From the NCBI GenBank assembly GCA_004375785.1, contig SOKM01000249.1, positions 1 to 25,103 of the forward strand: a stretch of DNA of 25,103 bases, in the 5' to 3' direction. The notes under the pieces were generated by a model, which made no database searches, was not told where the DNA came from, and saw only the letters and a program-made list of their open reading frames with translations. Both the position numbers and the translations under genes were made by a program. Origin of the DNA: Candidatus Cloacimonadota bacterium (GTDB taxonomy: Bacteria > Hydrothermota > E44-bin80). Below, piece after piece: positions 7,153 through 14,625 of the stretch. Every line of letters starts with the position of its first letter. Within the stretch, counting starts at the first letter, position 1.

Positions 7153-7341
7153 GCCGTTTCAAATCATTGAAAATATCTGATGATAAAACTTACATTGAAT
7201 ATGAAGTGTAATAACAGCGTTATTGCAAAGCATAATTCTAATATGGAGTGCAACGACGGTGTCGTTGCAAAAGGGCAAAATCACCGATTTTGCACTCCAA
7301 AAAATAATACTCTAAAATAATACCTTAACTATTTGAAACGG
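7153..7341 (-). mobile_element. MITE copy 1 (inverted relative to copy 2)
   Basis: The element is bounded by inverted repeats, GCCGTTTCAAAT at 7153 and ATTTGAAACGG ending at 7341. Flanks CTCTGGT (7146-7152) and CTCTGGC (7342-7348) match at 6 of 7 bases, like an aged target duplication. Bases 7218-7312 are the exact reverse complement of 24832-24926. The interior contains three hairpins with 3-base loops. No ORF. It overlaps the 3' end of the radical SAM gene. Confidence 0.85.
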
Positions 7342-8239
7342 CTCTGGCTCTCTGATATCTCATAATGTACTGCCCGCAGTTACTTCCTATTTTATTTTCT
7401 TCAAGTTCACCAATACTCAGAATAACCTCAAAACCTTGTTCCTTAAAACTTCTAACCAGTTCATTCGCTGTTTCACCTTCCGAGTCAAAGAGGGTTTTAA
7501 GGTCGTTTTCTTCAACTTTATATGTAGGATTAAGTGGAGTAATTTTAATAAGGAATATGTCAGGATTAAAATATTGGGCAACAATCTTTGTATCAACGGG
7601 AAAACCTTTAGCAACAGCAAAATTTAGCGTAATCTTTCTATCACCTTTCTTATAGAATCTTTCTCCATAATCTGAAATTTCCTTAAAATCCCATTTTTTC
7701 ACAGGGATAAGAAAATCCCTTTTCGCTCTGTCTGTTGTATGAATTGAAAATTGTAGCTGTAAAAATCCATCAGGGTAAAGTCTGTTTTTTATCCCAATCA
7801 ATTCTTCAAAGAAACCTTCAGCTCCAACAGGTGCAACAGTAGAAAGACAGGGCAGGAGTCCAGGTGCATTATACATCTGTGGCAATCTATTTAGAACCTC
7901 AAGCACGCCTTTGTTAAAAGATGGTTCACCCATACGTGCAAACTGAACCTTGAATTTAGGTATCGGGATTTTTCGGTCAGGGAAACGATTTGTAACTAAG
8001 TAATCAACCTGCTCAAAAATTTCACTGGCAGTAAGTTTTCCTCTATAATCTCCTGATGCATCACACATTTTACAGTTTACAGGACAGCCGTAAAGTGACG
8101 ATACAATTAAAACCCATTTTTCTTCTCTCGGAACAGGGGGTTGTAATGATTCAACAAATTCAATCATCTTACCGTTATCCATTTTGGCAAGATATACAAT
8201 TGCCAGTTCATCTCTTCCAAAAGTCTCAATTACTTTCAT
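7325..8239 (-). CDS. RlmN/Cfr-like radical SAM protein
   Basis: This 304-aa protein has the radical SAM CxxxCxxC motif at C52, C56 and C59 (GCPVNCKMCD), MGEPSFN (SAM-binding GEP), HTTDRAKRDFLIPV, ITPLNP and a C-terminal NCGQ with C288. These line up in order with RlmN/Cfr, which methylate adenosine 2503 of 23S rRNA; C288 matches the methyl-carrying Cys (C355 of E. coli RlmN). Two differences stand out. The second catalytic Cys (C118 in E. coli, seven residues before the first cluster Cys) is Ile45 here. The protein is also ~70 residues short, lacking most of the N-terminal accessory domain. The substrate is therefore uncertain and may not be A2503. The last codons (VSNS-stop) lie within MITE copy 1. 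Confidence 0.75.
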   Translation of the reverse strand: MKVIETFGRDELAIVYLAKMDNGKMIEFVESLQPPVPREEKWVLIVSSLYGCPVNCKMCDASGDYRGKLTASEIFEQVDYLVTNRFPDRKIPIPKFKVQFARMGEPSFNKGVLEVLNRLPQMYNAPGLLPCLSTVAPVGAEGFFEELIGIKNRLYPDGFLQLQFSIHTTDRAKRDFLIPVKKWDFKEISDYGERFYKKGDRKITLNFAVAKGFPVDTKIVAQYFNPDIFLIKITPLNPTYKVEENDLKTLFDSEGETANELVRSFKEQGFEVILSIGELEENKIGSNCGQYIMRYQRARAVSNS

Positions 8240-8454
8240 TCTCTTTTTATTATTATTTTATTGCCATTTGTTGGGGACAAGCCCCAACGCTACATTCTCC
8301 ACTGTTTTCTTCACCGTTTCGCAGACATTCTCCTCACTGCTTTTAGCCGCTGCGAAGCAGCCAATCTCCGTTCTGAGCCTGTCGAAGAACCAATCACCGT
8401 TGCGCAGCAACCATCTTTAGCCGTTGCATAGTAACCCTACCGCTCCGAAGGAAC
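8240..8454. repeat. Cluster of short hairpins with 3- to 5-base loops
   Basis: A gene-free gap. GTTGGGG/CCCCAAC (8270-8288), GCTGC-GAA-GCAGC (8349-8361) and GTTGC-GCA-GCAAC (8399-8411) are perfect hairpins; imperfect ones follow at 8423-8435 and 8443-8454. TGAGCCTGTCGAAG near 8374 is the inverse of the motif at 6871-6887. Bases 8310-8333 repeat 7072-7095 with one mismatch. Confidence 0.55.
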
Positions 8455-9327
8455 TCATACCTCCATTTTTGTATGGTAGATTTCCATTGCCACACGCAGC
8501 CCGTCTCCAACTGCAATTCCTACCTGCCTGTAAAATCCCCTCATTACATCACCAATAAAAAAAAGATTTTTGAATTTTTTTTTCTGTTGGAATACCTTTA
8601 GTAATCTTTCAGAAAGAAATCCCACATTGGGGCTTCTACCAATGGCGGCAATAACAAAATCAGCATATATCTCAAAATTATTATCAGAAGAACACTGCAG
8701 AACCAACCTGTTCCCATTTTTTAAAATCTCTTTTAGTAAACTATTTTTTAGAACCTGAATTGCCTGCTGTTTCTTCACCCTTTCAAACAAAAGAGGCAAA
8801 CAGGATGGCTCTTTCCTTCTGTGTATAATTGTAATATTATTATGTGATGATAAACCCAGAGCAAAATCGAAGGCAACATCTCCTCCTCCGATGATGGAGA
8901 TATCTTTATCGCTAATGGATTTCATGGATTTCACTTCGTAAAATACCTTATTTTTAACATCATCATTAAAGCTTTTCATCCTTTCAGGAATTGTTCCCGA
9001 TGCAATTATTACAATTTCCGCATTTAATTCACTTTTATCTGTTTCTACAACAAAATTACTTTCATTATAATCCAGTTTAACCACCTGGGTTTTGTGAATA
9101 TTAATATCAAAATTTTTTAGTTGTTTTTTAAATAACTCAACAAGTTCATTACCTGAAACGCCTAAAGGAAAACCAGGGTAATTCTCCACAAGGTTTGCAT
9201 TTAATAAAAGTCCACCTGTTTCATCTCCTTCTAAAAGTAATGGGTCAAATCCATAACGTTTTAACTGAATAGCACAGGAAATTCCTGAGGGTCCTGCACC
9301 TATAATTACAATCTTCTTTTCGTTCAT
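8455..9327 (-). CDS. Thioredoxin-reductase-like FAD/NAD(P) oxidoreductase lacking the CxxC
   Basis: This 290-aa flavoprotein has the FAD-binding GAGPSG (10-15), an internal NAD(P)-binding GGGDVA (147-152), AAIGRSPN and a C-terminal FFIGDVMRGFYRQVGIAVGDG that contacts FAD. The order and length match the thioredoxin reductase fold. The redox-active CxxC normally found just before the GGGD motif is absent: that region reads FYEVKSMKSISDKD. It therefore probably does not reduce thioredoxin. Related proteins without the Cys pair include ferredoxin/flavodoxin-NADP reductases of this fold, a reasonable but unproven alternative. It has its own promoter (9339-9367), divergent from yajC. Confidence 0.8.
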   Translation of the reverse strand: MNEKKIVIIGAGPSGISCAIQLKRYGFDPLLLEGDETGGLLLNANLVENYPGFPLGVSGNELVELFKKQLKNFDINIHKTQVVKLDYNESNFVVETDKSELNAEIVIIASGTIPERMKSFNDDVKNKVFYEVKSMKSISDKDISIIGGGDVAFDFALGLSSHNNITIIHRRKEPSCLPLLFERVKKQQAIQVLKNSLLKEILKNGNRLVLQCSSDNNFEIYADFVIAAIGRSPNVGFLSERLLKVFQQKKKFKNLFFIGDVMRGFYRQVGIAVGDGLRVAMEIYHTKMEV

Positions 9328-9338
9328 ACAATTGCGTT

Positions 9339-9367
9339 ATATTATTGCAAAAAAAAATCTTTGTCAA
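9339..9367 (-). promoter_or_regulatory. Promoter for the flavoprotein gene
   Basis: On the minus strand TTGACA (9367-9362), 17 bases, TAATAT (9344-9339), followed by the ATG at 9327. The leader is very short, about 5 bases, so there is little room for a ribosome site and the message may be nearly leaderless. Confidence 0.65.
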
Positions 9368-9375
9368 GGAAATTT

Positions 9376-9402
9376 TGCCACGAAGGCACAAAGACACAAA
9401 GA
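9376..9402. repeat. Interspersed repeat containing GGCACAAAGACACAAAG
   Basis: GCCACGAAGGCACAAAGACACAAAG is split here as GCCACGAAG followed by GGCACAAAGACACAAAG. Similar text recurs in intergenic DNA of many bacteria in my recollection. It sits between two divergent promoters. Confidence 0.35.
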
Positions 9403-9495
9403 TTTATTTTTAGATGTTTATCTGTTTTAGTCGTCTAATCTAATATAAAAACTCATCTGAAGGAGTTAATTGTGCGTCATGTGGGGAAAATTCTA

Positions 9496-9524
9496 TTGAC
9501 AATGCTTCTCTTTTAATGTATAAG
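9496..9524 (+). promoter_or_regulatory. Promoter for the yajC-fmt operon
   Basis: TTGACA (9496-9501), 17 bases, TATAAG (9519-9524). An ATG at 9516 overlaps the -10, ruling it out as the yajC start. Confidence 0.75.
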
Positions 9525-9542
9525 AAACAAAAAGGAGGTATA

Positions 9543-9854
9543 ATGGTTGAAACTCTATATGGAATGGGGCAGGGGACGCAACAAAGTCAGACAAGTCCAC
9601 TAACAACTATTATTTTTATTGTGATGATTATTGGAATCCTTTATTTTCTACTTTTTATGCCGCAGAGAAAACAGGAACAGAAACGAAAACAGATGATTCA
9701 AAATCTCAACAAAGGCGATAATGTTGTAACATCAGGAGGAGTCCACGGAACTATTACAAGAATAAAAGAAAATACAGTTGTTGTAAAGGTTGCAGAAAAG
9801 ACAGAAATCACTATTGAGAAAAGCTCTGTTACAAAGGTTAAAGAGAGAAAATGA
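9543..9854 (+). CDS. yajC: Sec translocon accessory subunit YajC
   Basis: YajC is a small inner-membrane partner of SecDF in protein export. The 103-aa product has a Gln/Gly/Ser-rich N-terminus, one membrane helix (about residues 16-34, TIIFIVMIIGILYFLLFMP), then the family signature PQRKQEQKRKQM and a compact beta domain with LNKGDNVVTSGGVHGTITRI. The ATG at 9543 is chosen over one at 9516 because AAAGGAGG lies at proper spacing and the earlier ATG sits inside the promoter. Its stop overlaps the fmt start as ATGA. secD and secF, often adjacent, are not in this window. Confidence 0.93.
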   Translation: MVETLYGMGQGTQQSQTSPLTTIIFIVMIIGILYFLLFMPQRKQEQKRKQMIQNLNKGDNVVTSGGVHGTITRIKENTVVVKVAEKTEITIEKSSVTKVKERK

Positions 9855-10783
9855 GAATTGTTTACCTGGGAAGTTCAGCTGCATCTGCTGAAATTGCACA
9901 ATTACTTTTAGAGGATAAGTTAAATGTTGTTCTTTTCATTACCCAACCCGACAGGGAAAAAGGAAGGGGAAGAAAACTCTTATCAACACCCGTTAAGCAT
10001 TTGGCAATTGAAAAAAACATTCCTTTTTTAACTCCAGTTGACCCTAATAGTGACGATGTTACAAAAGAAATATCCCGTTATAAACCCGAACTTTTTTTTC
10101 TCTGTGCCTATGCTAAAATCCTTGAAAAAAATCTTCTCGAATTACCAGAGAAAGGAGCGGTTAATCTTCATTTTTCCCTGCTTCCCGAATTGAGGGGTGC
10201 TGCACCAATCCAGCGAGCAATAATGAAGGGACTAAAAAGGACAGGTGTAACGACCTTCTTTATGAATGAATTCCTTGATAGAGGAGATATAATACTACAG
10301 AAAGAATTAGAGATTAAAGAGTTTGAGACAAGCGGAGAACTTGAGAAAAGGCTAATACCTTTAGGAAAGGATATAGCAAAAGAAACCATAAAAATAATTA
10401 TGGATGGGGATTTCAAAACCATTAAGCAAGATGAATCAAAGAAAAGTTATGCGAAAAAGATAAAAAAAGAAGAAAGGATTATAGATTGGAACTTTCCATC
10501 ATTTAAAATAGTTAGAAAAATAAATGGTCTTTCTCCTAAACCCGGAAGTTTAACATTTTTCCGTGGAAAAAGAGTGATTCTCTTAAAGGCACTAAAAGGA
10601 ACTATAAAAGATGGAGAACCCGGAACAATAGTTCCTAGAAAGAAACTCGAAGTTATTACAGGAGATAGTAAAACAATAATTATTGAATCGCTGAAACCGG
10701 AAGGTAAAAAAGCAATGAGTTCAATGGATTTCATCAATGGCTTCAGAGTAAAAGGAAAAGACTCTTTTCAAATCGTAATGTAA
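9851..10783 (+). CDS. fmt: Methionyl-tRNA formyltransferase
   Basis: Fmt transfers a formyl group from 10-formyl-tetrahydrofolate to initiator Met-tRNA in the cytoplasm. The 310-aa length is normal. Near the start is the folate-enzyme region with PDREKGRGRKLLSTPVK (33-49). The catalytic segment NLHFSLLPELRGAAPIQRAI holds N105 and H107, and FLDRGDIIL holds D143, the standard N/H/D triad. The C-terminal domain (about 205-310) matches the tRNA-binding OB-like part in length, with FRGKRVILLKA. It overlaps yajC by four bases (ATGA), so the two are coupled. def, the deformylase often paired with fmt, is not here. Confidence 0.95.
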   Translation: MRIVYLGSSAASAEIAQLLLEDKLNVVLFITQPDREKGRGRKLLSTPVKHLAIEKNIPFLTPVDPNSDDVTKEISRYKPELFFLCAYAKILEKNLLELPEKGAVNLHFSLLPELRGAAPIQRAIMKGLKRTGVTTFFMNEFLDRGDIILQKELEIKEFETSGELEKRLIPLGKDIAKETIKIIMDGDFKTIKQDESKKSYAKKIKKEERIIDWNFPSFKIVRKINGLSPKPGSLTFFRGKRVILLKALKGTIKDGEPGTIVPRKKLEVITGDSKTIIIESLKPEGKKAMSSMDFINGFRVKGKDSFQIVM

Positions 10784-10814
10784 ACAGGCAAACATAATAA
10801 TAAAAGGAGGACTT

Positions 10815-12521
10815 ATGAAAAGAGAAAAATACCTTTTATTTCTTTCTATACCTTTCCTTTTAATTTTACTTTCCTCAACCTTTCCTTCTTCTCACTCTTA
10901 TAGAATTATAGGTATGGGAAAGGAATTTGCGTGGATTGTCGATGACGACTACACGGACATCCTCAAAAACCCAGCTGAAATTGCATTAGTAGAAAGCAGA
11001 ATCTTTACAAATATAACGACTCTAACATTAAAAAAACCACCTTACTCAAAACAAGATACTACCTCTATAGGCCATTTGTATTCTGACACGCTTATTTACT
11101 CCTTAGAAACACTCCCTCTATCAAAAGATATTGACCGACCTTACCTTTTCAGTGGTGTCTTGAATTTTAAACGATTTAAGGGGCTTATATGTATAGATTT
11201 TCAGAAATATAAGGAAACATCTTCAACAAAATTCAGAATGAGGGACCCCGAAAATGAACGTTTTTATTGGGTTTATGACGAGACTGCTATTGCAGGCACG
11301 ACAAGCACAATATACAATAAGGAAACCTCAACTCCTTCTGATGACTATCTTGTCTTTAATTCAAGGAATGGGACTGTCTATTATGAGGATGATGGGAATA
11401 TTGTTATTTCTTTTACTGCAGGAAGGAATATCTCTGATAATTCAGCTTTCGGATTACAATACTCATTTGAAAGATATTATAACAATGCAGACCCAGTATA
11501 TGTAAAAAGTAATTATTACTCAAACTATACACTGGGTAGAATGGAAAATATCGAGGAAGTATACAGGATTGAAGAACTCGGGGATTCCTCATACGAAGAA
11601 TCTTTTGATGTGAATAAAAAAAGTAACAATGACATTAGCAATATTGTAATAACTCATACACTCGCTTGTGGATTTAAGAGTGGTATAGAGAATCAATGGT
11701 CCTTCGATTTTGTCCCTAAATTATCACTACAATTCCAAAAATTCAAGAACGAACAGTCAATAGTCACTCTTGCTGATTTTGACCCCGACAACGATAATAT
11801 CAATCATAACTATAACCATTACGATACTGAATATGAAGCAAAGAAAGATATTAAAACATTTGATCTTTTCGGTTTTGGTTTTGGATTCGCTGGAAGGGCA
11901 TCCAGAAAAATTGGCGAGAGTGCACGATTCCGATTTATTTCTGATGTTTTTATTGCTCACCTTCGAGATAATGAATCATTAGAAGAAATCACATCCTCTT
12001 TTATTTTTACTTACCAGGGTCACCCTTATGATGTGAGTTACATTACTTCAAAAAAGGGAAAGAAGAAAAGATTATTTATCCAGTACAGTCTTGGAGGTGG
12101 TATAGAGAGATATTTCACTGATAATATTACATTTGCCTTTGCTGCAATCCTTAGTGAGAAATCGGATGAATTGAGTTTTTTATTTACAGAATCAAATAAA
12201 TATGCCCCCAATATCAGCGGCAAGGAGGAAAGAACTGGCAGGGTAACAACCTTATCTTTACCTTTGGGGTTTGAAACATATATAGCAAAAAATTTTGGTC
12301 TCAGAATGGGGATTGTTGAACATCTTATCTGGAATACGGAAACCAATTATTCTATGAAAAGTTCTACAAAAGTCTCAACTAAAAACAATTTCTTTCATTC
12401 AGAAAGGAATTCTACTTATGGTCTGTGTGTTAAAAACGAAAGGATGCAACTCGATATTATCGGCTTAGCAAATCTTCTGGAAATTAAGGATTTGCAGATT
12501 TCCTTAACCTTCGAAATGTGA
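10815..12521 (+). CDS. Probable outer-membrane beta-barrel protein
   Basis: This 568-aa protein begins with a signal peptide (MKREK, then a long hydrophobic run to about residue 28, SSHS). After it, DDDYTDILKNPAEIALV resembles the N-terminal NPA motif common in FadL-like and other outer-membrane barrels. The rest is made of alternating strands rich in Tyr, Phe, Thr and Ser (for example FGLQYSFERYY, RKIGESARFRFISDVFIAHL) and ends in LQISLTFEM, with aromatic or hydrophobic alternation as in barrel C-termini. A strong AAAGGAGG precedes the ATG. It follows fmt by 31 bases and precedes a lipoprotein gene, so the two may form an envelope pair. Cargo is unknown. Confidence 0.7.
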   Translation: MKREKYLLFLSIPFLLILLSSTFPSSHSYRIIGMGKEFAWIVDDDYTDILKNPAEIALVESRIFTNITTLTLKKPPYSKQDTTSIGHLYSDTLIYSLETLPLSKDIDRPYLFSGVLNFKRFKGLICIDFQKYKETSSTKFRMRDPENERFYWVYDETAIAGTTSTIYNKETSTPSDDYLVFNSRNGTVYYEDDGNIVISFTAGRNISDNSAFGLQYSFERYYNNADPVYVKSNYYSNYTLGRMENIEEVYRIEELGDSSYEESFDVNKKSNNDISNIVITHTLACGFKSGIENQWSFDFVPKLSLQFQKFKNEQSIVTLADFDPDNDNINHNYNHYDTEYEAKKDIKTFDLFGFGFGFAGRASRKIGESARFRFISDVFIAHLRDNESLEEITSSFIFTYQGHPYDVSYITSKKGKKKRLFIQYSLGGGIERYFTDNITFAFAAILSEKSDELSFLFTESNKYAPNISGKEERTGRVTTLSLPLGFETYIAKNFGLRMGIVEHLIWNTETNYSMKSSTKVSTKNNFFHSERNSTYGLCVKNERMQLDIIGLANLLEIKDLQISLTFEM

Positions 12522-12529
12522 GGAATAAA

Positions 12530-13762
12530 ATGAAAAGAATTTCAGTGTTTCTCTTTATCTTAGTGTTAATAACTAACTGCCTTAAAAAAGAACCAACTGC
12601 GCCTGAAACAGGCACTGTCAGTGTTACAGTATTTGATAGTGAAGGAATCCCCCTTGAAGGTGTAAAGGTAATCCTTGCAGAATACACTTCTCACACACAA
12701 TATACAAATTCATCAGGTGAATGCACTTTTCAAGATATTCCGACAATCCTTTGTGTTATTCATGCCAATAAAAGCAGATTCAGCTCTGCATCAAAAAAGA
12801 TAAATGTAAAAGCAGGAAAAAACAGTATGGAGTTAACCCTATATCATCAAAATCCATATTTTATAACCCTTTCTTATGGATTGCTAAATGAGATACTTGC
12901 CGACACAAAGAGAAAAAACCTTTATGTTACTGATGACTATTCTAACACAATAGCTATAATAGACATTGAGAAAGATACAATTTCAGGATATATTGAACTA
13001 AGCAATGAGCCGGTTTGGGCAACCATTTCATCTGACAATGATTATTTATTTGTCTCCGAAGAGGACTATTATTTGGGTGGTTGTATTGAAAAGATTGATT
13101 TAACCAGTCAATCAGTTGCCTTCACAAAAGAGACCGATTTTGAACCATATGATATTGAATTTGGAGCAAATCTTCTCTTTGTAAGCCCTGATTATTATTA
13201 TTATAGCGATAGTATAATGATAATGGATACTGAAAGTCTCGGAGTTGTGAGTTATATTACTGGAGGTAATTTTGAAAACGCTCTTCTCGAAATTGACACC
13301 ACAGAAAATATGCTATATGCGGGTGAGTATTCAACTCTATACAAATGCAGTATAGATTCAGGGATTGTTGTAGATACCATATCATTTTATTACAGCACTT
13401 TTTACGATTTAACATTTGATGAAGAAAGAAAACTTCTTTTTGTAGCAACCTATTATGATGATGAAATAATTGTAATAGATACAGAAAGTTTCGAGATAAC
13501 ACATACTATCTACATTGATTATCCAACAGCACTAACACTCGATGAAGAAAACAAAAGACTTTTCGCCTTGACGCGTGATTATTATGAAGGATGTAAGGTA
13601 GTGGAATACGATTCTTTATTTATAGAGAGAAAAGCGTACGCGCTACCAGGAGTTTATTATGGATACAATATACTCTATTTACCCACTAACAACAGAATCT
13701 ACGGATTAGTGCGTGATTACAACTACAACTCTGCTATCTTTGTCCTTTTACTCGATGCGTAA
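12530..13762 (+). CDS. Lipoprotein with carboxypeptidase-regulatory-like domain and YVTN-type propeller
   Basis: The 410-aa product has a lipoprotein signal ending ITNC (Cys17). Next is a small beta-sandwich (about residues 26-105, GTVSVTVFDSEGIPLEGVKVIL, TNSSGECTFQDIP) like carboxypeptidase-regulatory or SpaA-type domains. The remainder is a repeat propeller with units such as RKNLYVTDDYSNTIAIIDIE, NDYLFVSEEDYY, RKLLFVATYYDDEIIVIDTE and NKRLFALTRDYYE, typical of YVTN/YNCE families. It is unusually rich in Asp and Tyr. A GTG at 12518 overlaps the upstream stop, but ATG 12530 has TGAGGA at good spacing and gives a proper signal peptide. It probably acts at the cell surface or periplasm; ligand unknown. 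Confidence 0.8.
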   Translation: MKRISVFLFILVLITNCLKKEPTAPETGTVSVTVFDSEGIPLEGVKVILAEYTSHTQYTNSSGECTFQDIPTILCVIHANKSRFSSASKKINVKAGKNSMELTLYHQNPYFITLSYGLLNEILADTKRKNLYVTDDYSNTIAIIDIEKDTISGYIELSNEPVWATISSDNDYLFVSEEDYYLGGCIEKIDLTSQSVAFTKETDFEPYDIEFGANLLFVSPDYYYYSDSIMIMDTESLGVVSYITGGNFENALLEIDTTENMLYAGEYSTLYKCSIDSGIVVDTISFYYSTFYDLTFDEERKLLFVATYYDDEIIVIDTESFEITHTIYIDYPTALTLDEENKRLFALTRDYYEGCKVVEYDSLFIERKAYALPGVYYGYNILYLPTNNRIYGLVRDYNYNSAIFVLLLDA

Positions 13763-13780
13763 AATCCCTTAGAATTTCAC

Positions 13781-13806
13781 ACGGGACCCGTTGCAAATTG
13801 CAACGG
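13781..13806. repeat. Overlapping palindromes after the lipoprotein gene
   Basis: ACGGG-A-CCCGT (13781-13791) overlaps a perfect CCGTTGCAA/TTGCAACGG inverted repeat (13788-13806). No T-run follows, so it is not a classic terminator; it may be a REP-like element or serve to stop transcription or protect the message end. Confidence 0.5.
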
Positions 13807-13911
13807 CTTGGTGCATTATATCTCCATGCAAAAAGCGGATTATATTTTTAATATCATCCCTGTGTATATCCAAGGGGTATTCTAACGGGGAAAATGGTAT
13901 AAGGAATATTA

Positions 13912-14625
13912 ATGATTTTACAAAGGATTGTAGCTGGTTTTGGAATGATTCTTGCTGGTTTGCTCTTTTCTCTTATTTTCAAGAAAAGAAAAAAGATTGG
14001 CTTTATATTTATATTCTACGGTGCTATTACCTGGGTGATAACGGTTGCATTAAAATTTATCTGGGCATTGCCTATAAACGAACATCTCTATAGCTGGCTC
14101 TATTCGGTCTTGCGTGCAGAGATTGCAGGTCCCTTATTCTGGGTCTATATCGGTTCACTTACAGGAATATTTGAATGTGGAGGTATCTATTTAATCGTCC
14201 GATTTTCAAGACTGAAAAAAATGTCGCTTTTTGAATCGTATGGATTTGGATACGGATTCGGATGCATAGAAGCATTCTTGCTTGGTCTTGCGCAATTAGC
14301 TGCAGTCACAGCTATCCTTACAGGAAAAGTACAGATACCAGCATTAGGATGGCTGGCTGTTCCTGCACCTATTGTTGAAAGGGTAATGGCAATCTTTCTC
14401 CATCTTTTTACAACACTTCTTATTATTTATGGAATAAAGGAGGGAAGACCATCCCTCTTCTGGTTTTCCTTCCTCTACAAATCCATTGTTGATACTATTG
14501 CTGCCTGGGCACAGTTATCATTCGGCGTATCCACGGTCTCACATATATGGCTTGTAGAAGGAATGTTGTTAATAGTTACATCTGTTTCAATCATCGGCTC
14601 TGTTATGTTTTTGAAGAAAAAGTAG
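13912..14625 (+). CDS. YhfC-like intramembrane protease family protein
   Basis: A 237-aa protein with about seven predicted membrane helices. Motif spacing suggests the YhfC family (PrsW/CPBP-related membrane proteases): E88 in GIFECGGIYLIVRF, then GFGYGFGCIEAFLLG with E120, then ERVMAIFLHLF with E156, R157 and H164. In such proteins Glu and His within helices form the active site. Its substrate is unknown. AAGG at 13900 serves as a modest ribosome site for ATG 13912. The gene stands alone on the plus strand, convergent with rsmE and overlapping its 3' end by 23 bases (14603-14625). The family call is from motif memory. Confidence 0.65.
   Translation: MILQRIVAGFGMILAGLLFSLIFKKRKKIGFIFIFYGAITWVITVALKFIWALPINEHLYSWLYSVLRAEIAGPLFWVYIGSLTGIFECGGIYLIVRFSRLKKMSLFESYGFGYGFGCIEAFLLGLAQLAAVTAILTGKVQIPALGWLAVPAPIVERVMAIFLHLFTTLLIIYGIKEGRPSLFWFSFLYKSIVDTIAAWAQLSFGVSTVSHIWLVEGMLLIVTSVSIIGSVMFLKKK

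Noticed and set aside
13788..13806. Rho-independent terminator after the lipoprotein gene
   Set aside because: The stem is perfect but the loop would be one base and no T-run follows; listed as a palindromic repeat instead.
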